A stretch of DNA of 54,430 bases. It comes from Thoreauomyces humboldtii. Taxonomy: Eukaryota; Chytridiomycota; Chytridiomycetes; Spizellomycetales; Powellomycetaceae. Both the position numbers and the translations under genes were made by a program. Below are positions 24,415 to 36,500 of this stretch, piece after piece. Every line of letters starts with the position of its first letter. Within the stretch, counting starts at the first letter, position 1. The stretch spans positions 1 through 54,430 of the forward strand of contig JADGJA010000054.1 in assembly GCA_027596035.1 (NCBI GenBank). The letters are read 5' to 3'. The notes under the pieces were generated by a model. It saw nothing but the letters and a program-made list of their open reading frames with translations. It searched no databases and was not told the DNA's origin.

Positions 24415-27400
24415 TTAGTTAAAAAAGTATTTGCTGTCCCTCACTTGCTCGATGTTGAAGTTGCCTCTGATCGGCAGCGGCGGAAAGCTGACATCCACCC
24501 AGCTGGAGATCGATCCGGGCCGCACCCTGTTCTCGGCGAGGAGCCCGCTATCAAAGCTGTTCCCAATGCACCAGCTGTGCCATTCATCCGCGTCCTTCTG
24601 AGATCGGAGATGCACCCGCACCCGAACCTTGTACTCGGCGTACGATTTGATAAACTCCTGTCGTAACTCTCTCATCAGATCGCGAGAATGAAGTCGAACG
24701 AACGCATCACGCAGAGCCGTGTTCATCGTTCCAACGTCCGCAGCGTGAGTCCAGAATGAATCATGTACAGCTGCAAATTCGATCCCGGCTTCCTGACATG
24801 CGGTTGCAGTGAGCATCATGTGAGCGGCGTCCAAAGAGTGGATGTAGTTGGGGGCGAACGCTCGTGACTGCTTTTCGGCGTCAACAAGTGCATCCGCGCT
24901 CCGATCCTCAATTAGAATGTCTTGTAGAAACGTCTGGATGACTCTTTGCCGGTAATTGCGGTATGGCTGAACGATCGGAAGTCCCAGCGGTGATGTCCAA
25001 CGAACTGATGTCATGCTCGGAATAAATGAGTCTGTGGAAGCTGAAGAGATTCCACCTCGCTCAGGGGATGCCGACGCATGCCAGGGTGGACACAGGGGGC
25101 CTTCGTCCAATGCCGTCAAGAGACCAGGTAAAATTCCCATCTCTTGAAGTTTGCCTGCTTTCCGTAGTTGCTCAAACGGGATCTGCGCAGCATGCGTAGA
25201 GCGTGTGATAAGTTTTGCTGAGGATGTCAACCATTCTTGGATTCCTTGTGCGCCGGCAAAAAGCTTTTCAATTGACTCAGCAATCTTATGTGCTGCATAT
25301 GCAGCACACGTCTCGACTTCCTGATCTGTCAAGTCTGTTTCTGCCATGGGAGTCTCAGGGCAGATTCGCTGTCCCCGCTTCAATTGATCGGCAGCACGAG
25401 CCTCTCGCAAACGACTCTGCACTTGAGCTCGAGCTCCAAACTCCGTAACTCCATACGGATTCGTCATGACTGGTTGCTTGACAAGTTTGCGGTTGACCCG
25501 GTTCTTCATCAAGCTCGCTGTGTGGACACCGCGTGTGACGTCGGTGTCAATTAAAAGTTGAACTTTGCTGGCTACCTCACTGTAAACGTCAGCCGGTTTC
25601 GAGCCTGGAACTAGATTGACCTGCTGAGCTCCCAAAACGTCACCGCTCAAGGCGGCATAGTGCTGGAGACCGTTGCAGGTCCCATCTTGATGGATCGGCA
25701 ATCGACTTTCGTACTGCGCAACGTTGGATGATCTCAAGGCTGCGGCTAACTCGAAGCATGCGGCAAGCAGTTGCCACGGATTTGGAGCTTGGAGCCACCA
25801 TTGTGCGCCGCCCAGCGGGTTGTCTGCTGACTCATAAACGTCCTGCAGATGCTGTTCGGCGAAGCTGATACGGTCGGCATATGAAGCTTTATCATATCCA
25901 GCCAGTGCAGCGACTTGAATCTTCAACCAGGAAAGTCCGATCTGTCCGAGGGGCTTGCCTTGTGCAAGCAGTAGCAATCCTCTGGAAAGATCATTGCCGA
26001 GGTGATTCAGATAGGATGGAATAGGATATGCGCGGCCGCGGAAGTCAAGACTATGAGGAAAATAGATGCTTTGGCCTTCAAGCTATCAAGATAGTATCCA
26101 GTCAGTGACATCTAGTGACATTTGAATGCATTCATATCTAAAGGGTTACCGCTGTGGCAGTCTCCAATTTGTGAAAGACTTCAGCACGATCGGTGTGAAT
26201 TTTGAGATGCTGTGTCTGCTGCTGCCTTTCTTGAGCTGAAGCATACTGTACAGCTAGGGACGGGTCGAAATGCTGTTCGTCTCGCTCGCTAGTTGCTGGT
26301 GGCAAGGGCAAGCCGGGGGCTTGCTGTTCCCGATCCCACATAGTACGGGCGACCTCCAAGACACGATCGTTTATCTGCCAAGGTACCTTTCCCAGAACGT
26401 CGAGAGCAATCTGCACAGATGTGATGGTTCCCGCCGCATCGGCTTCCCCCAGTCTTTGTGCGCCTTCAGCATCTCCTATGCGCACCATGTCGAAGGAGTG
26501 ACACAAGTACCCGCCGTCTTTCCAACTCATCCAAGGGCGCGGAATCGTCAACATTGGTAGAACGCGGCTTTCGAGAGAAGCACCTGACTTGAGCAGCAGC
26601 TTATACAGGGCTGAGTTGAACGATATGGTGCCAGTGCCCCAATGATTGACATCATGAAAAAACGCTGGCTCAAACTCTGTCGTTCCATCCCCAGATTCGG
26701 AATGCGGCACGCGGATCTTCGCAACCGCTATCAAACGCTCCGCCAAGTAAGATCCTACACGAGCCCGTATGCCTTCTCCGAATGGCTGAATCCACGGACT
26801 CTCGACTTCGGTCAGCTTTTTCTCAAGCACGGTTCGAGCTTCCTTGCTGAAGAGCTTCCCTTGCTGGTGCTGCAGATACGCAAACTCTCGCAAACTCTCT
26901 GCTGTACGAGAGCTCTCTCGCTGCCTTCGCTGCGCGAGATGTTCGGACTCAACGCGCTGACCTATCGTCATTGCGAGCCGCGTGAAGTTGTGTTGGCCAG
27001 CGACACGACCAGCTTTCACCTCGCGTCGAGTTGGGATTCGCAGGAACTCTGCGATGGTAATTTCGGCAAGACGTTGATTGTTCACAAGCTCTAGAATACG
27101 CCACAAGCCCTGATCCTGATCGTTGGGTTTAGACTTCATGGTGTCGACATCCCGTCTGAGAACATGCACTAGAGAGTTCACCCATACAGGCACCGATGCG
27201 GTTGACCTTGCCAATAGTCCCAGGATCCCGTTGGGAAGGTTAGCTGGGGTGGGCGCGCTTTGAGAACTACCGACCGACGCTCCTCCTGTCTCTAGCCACT
27301 TCTGCCAAGCGGTCGCGTCCAGCGGTTCGTCCACTTCCGGGGGAGATCTATTATTGAGCTCAAACCCCTCAACTGGCCCTCGATCACGCCCGAGTGGATG

Positions 27401-28150
27401 ACTTCGTTTGTCTGTGATCGCCTCGGACACAGTCTCATCGAAGACCTCGCCGACGTCTCGAAAAACAGACAGCAGGACATCTCGGTTGGAGGGCTCCTGG
27501 AACCGTCTATTTCGCAAGACGCTCGTAGCCGATATATTGTCAAAATGCATCTGAGCGAGAAGCAAAGGGATCATATCCTTCTTCCGGGCGTGCATGAAAA
27601 AGGATAGGAGAATCGCGTAGGTATCCGGAGTTCGAGCGACGTCGACGGCTTCGAAAAAGTGAAACCACTCCATCGCTTTGGAAGTAGCCCATGCTTTCCG
27701 TTTCTGGAGGCATGCTTCCACGAACGCGTTCAAGACTGCGGGGCAAAGTATATCCCGGACATCGTCAGGGTTCGTGTGGAGAAGACCTTTCAGAATCCTC
27801 TCCGCTGCGTTGACGTCTCTGCCCTGCAAGCTTGCGTACGCCAGTACCATACGCTCTTCTACAGCATGACGGGCAAGGCACGGCAAGGCTGCTTTGTCTA
27901 CTTCCAACTCTGACCCTTTCACGGGCTCCAGCGACACAGCTTTTGCAGCGTTGAAGTCAGCCGGTATGATGGAGTTCGTTGTCTGATCCAGAGCAGCCGC
28001 TGAAGAGGCGAAACGAGGCCGGTGCGAGTTCCAGCGATTGCGGGAGACCTCAGATATCGGGCTCGAGCAGTTGACATGCCAGCGCGCATGAGGTGGCGCA
28101 TAGCAGGCCCACAGGACCCTAGAAACCTTGAACTTCCGTGCGACTAGCAT
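24415..28150 (-). CDS. RPO41: mitochondrial DNA-directed RNA polymerase (T7-like)
   Basis: This single-subunit polymerase transcribes mitochondrial DNA. Two exons, 28150-26150 and 26082-24415, are joined by a 67-nt intron and give about 1,222 residues. Splicing restores ALEGQSIYFPHSLDFRGRAYP, the conserved entry to the catalytic domain. ATG 28150 opens MLVARKFKVSRVLW, a typical mitochondrial presequence; the frame further upstream has no better start. The N-terminal extension has PPR-like helix pairs (residues about 90-200). Catalytic motifs are present: DGTCNGLQHYAAL (Asp), RKLVKQPVMTNPYGV (Lys and Tyr), TSPLGLPIVQPYR, HDSFWTHAAD (second Asp, near 24755) and the C-terminal SKYFFN. About 45 extra residues are inserted before the TSPLGLP motif. 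It is divergent from the TTC29-like gene across 251 bp. Confidence 0.95.
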
Positions 28151-28401
28151 CTCCAAAGGCGACGCTGAGCAGTCATGGGAGGCGTAACGACAGAACGTAT
28201 CGGACTGCCGTGGGTATCTGCTCGATGGAGAGAACGAGGCACCACCTGGTGAATGTCCGTTTGTGCCTGTGTGTGGGGTGTGAGTCACACTGGCTCTCCA
28301 CGAAACGTAAGCAGGTCCGTCGCGCACACAACCGGACGAAATTGAAGAGGGTTACCATAACAGTTCCGCTTGCAGAAAAACTCACCCTCAGCCATCTCGA
28401 A
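28151..28401. promoter_or_regulatory. divergent promoter region, RPO41 / TTC29-like
   Basis: This 251-bp spacer separates the start codons of two genes running in opposite directions, so it should contain both promoters. I see no clear TATA box or repeated operator-like site. Confidence 0.45.
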
Positions 28402-30188
28402 ATGCTTCCGGCCATCGCAGCCTCTCAGTCCATTCATCGTCCTTCCAAACTTCATTCTCCCCGCATAAGGAAGACCGCGCACATCCCAGAAAAGGAAGCC
28501 ATACCGGTACGGACCAAGAAAAGGTGAGTTTGACAGCAGCTCTCATCGTTTCCTCGCAAAGAGCTTATTCGTCCTGAGTGCCGCTCAGAAATGTCTTACC
28601 AACCACCCAAATGCTATGTCTGGAACTTCTGCGCGAGGGACGGGTGCAATCGTACATAGATTTTTTCCGAATGACCATATCCCCAACCTCCACAATATCA
28701 CATGCCGACGACGCTTTGCACGAGCTCAAGGAACTTCTGACATCCGCGGAGGGAAGCCAAAGACGAGGTTGGGCTTGGGGCGCGTGCTCAATCAGCACTC
28801 CAGACTGGGAAGCTCACGCTCATGCTTCAATAGGGGATGCGCGGAACATGTACGAGTCTCGAAAAAACATTGCCCGATACTTTCAAGTGCAGGGAAAGCA
28901 CGACCTGGCCATCAGCTATTACCGCGAGGCCCTCGACCAGGCACGAAACGTGGAGGAGGATCCGTCCATAGAGATCGAAGCGACTCGGAACATAGGAATG
29001 GAGCTTGAGAGTCATGGTACAGCATCCCGACGAATCTATCAACCGCACGTAATCTGACACGTCAGGCTACCAATTAGGGAGTCCGGAGGAGGCATCAGAG
29101 ATGTATGAAGAGAGTCGGCAATTGGCACGAGCGAGCAATAATGCCGACGCCGAACAGCTGGCTGCGAAGAGCCTCGTCAGCGTGCATATGAAGCTTGCCA
29201 AGCAGGTTTGCCTCCCGGTTGAAGCCTTCCTTCGCCGATTTGCCGTGGCTTACCTGCTTTTCGCAGCAAGAAAAGGCGAAGCACTATGAGGCGGCAATAG
29301 AGGAATACACACACTGCGTGCAAATACTACAAGAATCATGTCCAGACGAGCAGACACTTAACGATCTGAACTACAGACTGGGCCGGGCACATCAGCAGAC
29401 GGGGAATATAGCCACTGCAATCGAGGTAGCGCAAGCCGATGAAATTGTGCGCGCCAGCTATCATTGATGGTGCCTCTGCAGTTTTTGGAAACATTTCTTC
29501 TGAAGGTTCGGAAGTACGGAGATCGCGTCAAAGAGGGGTGGGCTCAGGCTGTCCTCGCATCATGCCACGAAAGGTATCGAGCAGTTCTTCAAAGTCATTC
29601 TGGTTGCCACGAAACTGACTGATAAATCTTATTGTCTGCAGTGCCGGCAACCTCGCACAGGCTTCAGAAAGCTTAACGCGGTTTCTCGCCATCACCGAAT
29701 CCGATCCTACGCAAACTCATGCACAAGCGCAAGCATGCAACCATCTCGGTAACCTCTACAATCGCATGGGCGAGTTCGACTTAGCTGTGGGATATTTCGA
29801 AAGGCACTACCAGCTCGCCTGCGGAGGCGGTACGGTGGTAAGCGCTTCAAATACCACGGCGTCGCCGCCAGCGGTTCTCTCTCCGTCGATCAAAACGCTG
29901 GACGCCGGCGGTTCAGATGAGATCACGCCGGTGACTTCCGACACTGGGACGGAAAGTCCCACGACGGCTGTCTCCGCAGCTAGCCCTGTGGCCGCTGTCA
30001 CACCGACACCGCCAAAAAGTTCGGATGTGGGCATCGCACAGGTGCAGCTGGGGATATCCCGTGCGAACGCCCATATGGATCGGTTCCTGGATATGGTCAA
30101 GGACGAGAAGAAGCTCTCAAGGTTGCTCGAGTGGAAAGCCACGCACTCATTTTCGGTGTTCCAAGAGGAGGAGCGGGTGGCTGTGTGA
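28402..30188 (+). CDS. TTC29: TTC29-like TPR protein, probable axonemal component
   Basis: TTC29 is a tetratricopeptide protein of the ciliary axoneme, linked to inner-arm dynein and sperm motility in animals. The family start is visible as LCLELLREGRVQSYIDFF, and the family end as an LGISRANAHMDRFL helix followed by LSRLLEWKATHSF. Between them are at least six TPR helix pairs, such as DLAISYYREALDQAR, HYEAAIEEYTHCVQIL and FDLAVGYFERHYQLA. ATG 28402 starts a basic N-terminus. Exon 1 ends at KKR and a short intron leads to NVLPTTQMLCLEL, with several more short introns after that. A Ser/Thr/Pro-rich insert of about 65 residues interrupts the last TPR (29850-30010). Total length of about 470 residues is similar to the animal protein. 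It converges with the RRN6-like gene (114 bp between stops). Confidence 0.75.
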
Positions 30189-30302
30189 CTATAGGCGGTC
30201 TTTCGCCCCTCTGCTGTCTCAATGATTCAGAAGGCTGAATTGCCCAGGCATCACGTCCTTGAGCTATGGCTGACGATAGAATCCAGAGAGCAAGGAAGGT
30301 AC

Positions 30303-33300
30303 CTAGAATCCCTTCCTGCGGGCCTTCTTCTTCCTTGCACTGTCAGCTCCGGGGGTATTTTGACTGGAAGCATTGGTTGCTTGTGAAGCGCCCATCCAAA
30401 CCGATTGTGATTGGGAGAGAAGTTGAGATGCTGGACCGACGGAAGCCGATTGCAACCGAGGGGCGAGGGACTGCGAGCCATAGCTTCCATATCGCTCGAA
30501 CGGACTACTTTCGCTCTGAGATAAGCTCCGACTGGTACCAATGCTGGGTACGGAGGCTGGTGAGTCACCGACTGTCGCATGCATCCGCTTGGCGAGGCGC
30601 TCAAGTCTGTCTGGCTTGCGATCATTGTAGCGCAATGAAGTCTGTCGATTCAGCTGAGGTTCCTTTATAGCGTCCGGACCATAATACGATGATGGCGTGA
30701 GCCACCGTTTCCGAAATTCATACGCGGCTGGAGACAGGGGGATGCTTTGAGGCGCCCAGGGAGTGTCCAAAATCGCCCCAGGTAAAGGAGGTATGCCAAC
30801 ATTGGCGTCGACACTGGATGTCACCGATGTCTGAGAAGACATCTCCTGGGTTCCGCGGGCTAGCCCGGGATCCAGGTCCGACGGATCCTCAACTAACGTT
30901 CGCGACCGCGGTTCTTGGCTCGATCTGGCGAGAAGTGCTTCTTGGGTCAAAAAGCGTTTCAAGACATCCTCAGGCGTATCCGTAAGACCCAGATAGTTTT
31001 CGAGAACATCTCGAAGAACCTGAAGATGCTCTTCCTGCGATCCCCGTGTAGGAGGCAGGAATCCTTTCAAAGAAATCGCGGACTCCCAAGTTTGTCTCGC
31101 GACGTTCACTGGAAGGTGGGGTAACAAATTGTCCGTGCTCAATGCAGAGGGGTGGAGAAAAGTCATATCCGGAAGGCCATCAACGTAGAGCAATGCCGGT
31201 CGTGACGCTTTATAGCTTTGATCCCATCTGTTGGAAAGATACAGTCAGACTCGAACTTCCGCGCCCAGGAACATAAGCAGGCTCTCTCTTACGTTGTGTC
31301 ATGCAGGGTATTTGATGCGGATGTGACTGAAAACCCATTGCCAATGAGGGAATAATTTGAATGCCCTTGATCACGTTGCTCGATCAATCTGGCTGCCCAG
31401 TCCAGGACTGCGAAAGAATACTGAGTTCCCAAACAATCTGGAAACCCAAATAGCTGACTTACAGTTCTGGAGTGGCTTCCATTCTGCTTCCTCGTAACGC
31501 TTGAGAACGGGCTGCAGGAGGTTATGCCTGAAAATTCGCGACGACATCGATGAACTCGTCTCCTCTGAATCTACATCAGCGCTAGCTGCGGTGTCAGGCT
31601 GAGTTTCCAAGCGATCGCCAGGCGCGGACATGTAAATTGAACCGTCATCTGAAAGTTGATAAATGACGGAGCCTTCGTTTTGTTTACATGCCACAACGCC
31701 TTTCAGTAGAGGCCATCTTGGGCGTCTCTCCTTTTCCTTCAGATTCCGCTGGTATTTTGCGGGAGATGGCGCAGAAAACCATTGCGTGGTATCTCGAGCC
31801 GCTCGGTTGGCGGAGGGTAGAAGATAAGGCCGTGAAAGCGAAGAGACAGGCAGTTCACAGGCCGGGGAGAGCAACTGATGCAGAGATGTGACCTGTGCCG
31901 CAGGTGCTTGATGCGCTCCGTAGCAGTATTCTTGAATTTCGCTGTGAACTGCAGACCATGTAAAAAATGTACTGGAAGTGCTCGATCCTGCGGGAGCAAA
32001 TGCGATGCCGCAAGGGATCTCGCGTTGATACTGATGACTCCATTGCAAACAGGGCTTTTTTGAAAACCGGATGTCGGTCACGAGGGTCCTTTCAGATGTC
32101 GTGACAGCTGTATAGAACGGATTGATGGGATCTCGCCGCAGTGCGCGGATGATCTCAGAAGAAGACGCTACGAACGCCGTTGCAGGGGCAATACCGGAAT
32201 TTCGAAAGTCCAAGGTCTCAACGCGATCCGTATGCCCTATTATAAGCGTCCGTGGATGCGCGCCGTATTGACAGGTTTTCCATTTAGAACCATACGAACG
32301 CGGGTCTTCATCGCATGAAGCAACGGCTGAGATCCTGCATTGAGCATCAGCAAATTATCGAAAGAGCGCAAAGCTTGATAGCCTTACCTGGCCCCTCTAT
32401 CACCATTCCATACTGAGACATCCCCACCGTCAAGGATGACTGCAGCTTCGAGCGCATTGGTGGGATTGAACGCAACATCCAAAGGGCGCCTCGAAAAGGT
32501 AACTGTGTCGAGAATCCCGCTTCCGAATGGGTGAGATTCGGATGAATCAGTAGATAGGAACGATACGGATCCATGATTCCGGACCGCCATGAGCGCTAAA
32601 GTAAGGTGATTAGTACAGCTTATCCTGGCTCGCTCGGTAAGGTGAAGGCCCTAACCTGTATTTGTCGGATACATTGACACGCTGCATGCAATCTGTAGCA
32701 CCGGCGTTCGAAAGCTCATGACATGACTTGAGTGATGAAGTGTGCCGTCGCTCCGGATAGAGGCACCGTGAACTTCTCCAAAGGCCGTTCCGGACGCAAA
32801 AAAAAGCACGTTGGAGTTGCTGGCCAAAGCGTTGCCGGCAAACGCATCATACGGGTCGAGTTCTACCGTCATGGCTTCCTCCAGATATTCCTGGAGGATT
32901 TCCCGGGGTATAGAAGGAGCTCCGGGCATACTTTCATAGTTGGCGACCATCACGCGTGTAGACGGCCGTGAGTGGGTGCCCGGTTCGCGACAGGCAGCTC
33001 GAACTAGCCATGGTTCCAAACCCCATGCTCTACCTCGGGCAGGACCATCCTCTGCTTGGAAGTCGATGTCGGGAAAGCGGACCGAAGTGCCTGCAAGTGT
33101 GCCAGGATCTTGCGGTTGACCGGCTGGGAAGGTCCAGGTGGGGAATTGCCACCCACCCGAAGAATCAAGAGGGAGCACCGTTGCATCATTGACGCTAGTT
33201 GACACATGTTCCTCAGCTCCCTCGGGCCCCTCCATACCATGGCAAGAACTTTCGCTCCTAAACTGAAATCGTTGTGGAATGCGCAGGTGCTTTGCGTGGA

Positions 33301-33488
33301 AGAAAAGGGGGATGCTGAGTGCTGAGCTGAACCTTTCTTCGGCAGCTTCGCTGTCACCCACAGCCCACCGCGGCCGACGCGCGAAACCACTCTTTGCATT
33401 GCCCAGATGCCCATAACCGGTAACTCATCGTCGCCGGTCGTCGTCATCTTCTTTTCCACCAGTGCCCGTAACCCTCGATCAGGTCCAT
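30303..33488 (-). CDS. RRN6/TAF1C-like RNA polymerase I initiation factor
   Basis: RRN6 (TAF1C in animals) is a beta-propeller subunit of the core factor that recruits Pol I to rDNA promoters. The N-terminus contains TGYGHLGNAKSGFARRPRW, matching the YGH-G-A...W start of the family. WD-like blades follow (PLDVAFNP, ILDGGDVSVWN, ASGTAFGEVHG). A helical region and a Ser/Gln-rich tail end in KKKARRKGF, as in RRN6 proteins. Several exons lie in different frames with short introns. The start is uncertain: ATG 33488 with a 49-nt intron (MDLIE-VTGYGHLG) keeps the frame, while ATG 33447 does not lead into the YGH motif. The identification rests on the N-terminal and C-terminal motifs; the propeller itself is divergent. 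Confidence 0.6.
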
Positions 33489-33532
33489 AAACTTAACAAC
33501 GCGTCGTGGCGACGGATTTTCAAAGCTGCATC

Positions 33533-36500
33533 ATGTTCATCAAGCCGCTCGACACGGCCACGCTGCCAGCAACGCCATTTCAGGACCGTGCAGGCAACAA
33601 CCACTTCGCTTTGCAGTCCAGGAAGCCGAGCAGCTCGGTGTTCTCGCTCTTTAGCGGGCTCGCTTCCCTGAGCCTTGTGTCTTCTCCGGATGCAGTCTAC
33701 AGGCGATCGATCATGGAGTACGAATTCCGTATTACACTGAGGTGCCCAACCCGAAAAACCGAATACGTCGTGGCGGTTGCTGAAACCTTTGAGAAAATAC
33801 ACACCGACTGGAATTGGGTAGAACAAAATCTCTTCCTGAAGGTGTGGGTGTTCTCGTGCATCTTGGTGGCTTTAGCGGGCGGTGGATAATTGCTCATGCC
33901 GGGGACCCTACATAGCTTGAGGAGTTGGAGTACGCAAAATCGAGACCCACCCCGGAGCAGATCGACGCGATTCTTGTGAGGCAGTTTGAGGAGCTTACCG
34001 AAGAAGCTGTGGGTGAGATGAACATGGCTGTCACAGTGGGGATTGACCAAGTGGCTTATAGCGTTCTCTGTCGGGTCATGCAGATCCGCGTGCGGCCGAG
34101 GTACAGGCCAAACTGCAACAGGTTCTTCGAGACTTGCTGCCCACATTCCCTGTATTGGAACGGGAGCATCTGCTCAATTGTAAGCTCTGTCGAACCGTCT
34201 GAAACATGGGCCATCTCGGATCTATCTAATCGTGCTTGATTGCGCAGTCTACGCATGCACGTACTGGCTAAACGAGAACTCCTCGTCGCGCGGTCAGCTT
34301 TGCATCACAAGAAACTATGTGTGTTTTCAGACAGTTCAGAATGGGCCGGGCCAGGCTGAATCGGACCAGAATGGGCAGTCCGTGAAGACTATTGTGGCAT
34401 TCAAAGATATCACATCCATCGATCTCATGAACTCCAATCGTGTTCTACTACCAGATAGCATTCAGATCGGAACCAAGTCTCAAAATGTGAGAATTACCGG
34501 TGATTTGGATTTGTGCGTCTGCTGATTTTCCTTTATTTGGCAGTATACATATTCCCTGTACTTTCATAGGAGAGAAGTGTTCCGAGTATTGTGCGTTCTC
34601 GCAAATGCCGCCATGAATAGACTGATCAAGGGCGCCGAGAATTCAATGTCCGCTTTGGCCGATATGTTCGGAAAAGGAAACGTTAGCGGTGACCTGTCTG
34701 CAAATTCTGGAGCCCGGGGCGGCGGCATTTTAACGATGGGTCGTTCGCGGGATGAATTCTCATTCTTTCCGGGACGCTCTGCGAGTGTCATGAGCGAAGG
34801 ACTGGACGAAACAGACTTTACCGAGCAACGTTTTGACCGGAACGCTGAGATTCAAACTCCTATCCCCATTGAAAGTCTGGCGCACGAGACTGAGAAGATG
34901 GAGGCGCGAATGCAGATTGAGGCACAGTCTGAACGTACAAATGAAGAGCGAGATCGCGCTTTGCTGCGCTATGCCCACGTCTCGACCGCTACGATTAAGA
35001 CGATTGAGGAGCTTGATCAGCAGATGAAGAATCTAGAGTTCCGGCAGTTGTTCCGGCTTCCCTTGGCGGACACGGTGATCCTAGAAGAAACACCTTGCTA
35101 CTACTATCACAAGGCATCGTCTGGAAGCTTTACCGGGAAGCTGTTTCTATCTCAAAACTTCTTCAACTTCGTCGGATTATCGCCAGTTAACGCCCCACCT
35201 GCGGTAAATAGCTTGGGTCTCGCCTCTGATTCTACCTCCATTTCTATGCTATTCGACTCGCCACAAGATCCGACATTGCTGATGGCCATTCCATTTCCCC
35301 ATATCGTGTCCGTCAAGAAACAGCCGCCTACGGCACTACCTGCTGCCGGCAAAATTTCCGCTTTCTCTCTGTCTGGATACCTTGTTTTGACTACCAAAAG
35401 CAAACAAGACATCTGGCTCTCCTTTTCGAGCGTTAAAAGTCGAGACAGAGTATCGGACGTCCTGCTCCAGCGCATGAAGCAGGTCGACTTCCACTTTGAC
35501 CACGAATTCGTCATCGGAGAGCGCAACGCAGCAACCTCGCGGCCTGTAGCAAACACATTATCCAACGGCGTTGGTACTCCCGGCGGCGCAAGCCCTTTTA
35601 TTCGGGACATTGCTCCGCCGGATTCTGCAGGGAGCCTAGATGAGTATATACGTCAGCTGCCTGAAAACGTCATGTCAGAGGGCAGCGCACCTGGTCCTCA
35701 GATCCTGGAAACTGGGTTGAAATCTCTCTTCGACGATGTTGATTGCGAGACCTTTCTTCCCGGCTCAATGCGCCAGCGGCCCGGATCTGGAAGCAATGCT
35801 ATGCCTCGACCCGTTACTGGAGCAGCGGAACGAGGTCGCCGCGAGGAAGAAGAAAGTTCCTCTCTAACCAAGTGGTCCGCGTATTTCGATAGCAATGGGC
35901 GAGACGTATGCATGACCAAAGACCTGAAAGCCTTGCGAGACCTGATCGTTCAAACCGGTGGGGTTCCTCATCAGTTTCGTGGAGACTTGTGGTACGCAGC
36001 TTGCATAGCCCTTCCGTCACAGATTATATAGTGTTAAATCTTTACCGTAGGATGCTTTGCGCCGGAGGTTGGTTTTCAAGGCCAGAGCCGGACTACTACC
36101 TCCGTCTGGTCCAGGATTACGCAGAAGAGACAAGCGTCTTCGCGGAAGAGATCGAGAAAGATGTGCGGAGGTGAGGACGATATCAATCATCGTGGGCACT
36201 ACGATTATCCTGGGCACTACTGATATTCGTCTTTGTAGGAGTTTGCCCGAGCATCCTGCGTATCAGTCTCCGGTCGGCATAAACGCTTTACGTCGAGTTC
36301 TTACCGCTTACTCGTGGCGAAATCCCGCAATCGGTTATGCGCAAGCTCTAAACATTTTGTCCGCCGTCTTACTTCTGCATCTGAGGGAAGAAGATGCATT
36401 CTGGCTTTTGTGTGAGTCATACATTAATCGATCCACTATCCTCGGAGTTGCTTCTAAAAATTCTTTTTGGTTGAAGGCATAATTGTGGAACGAATCTTAC

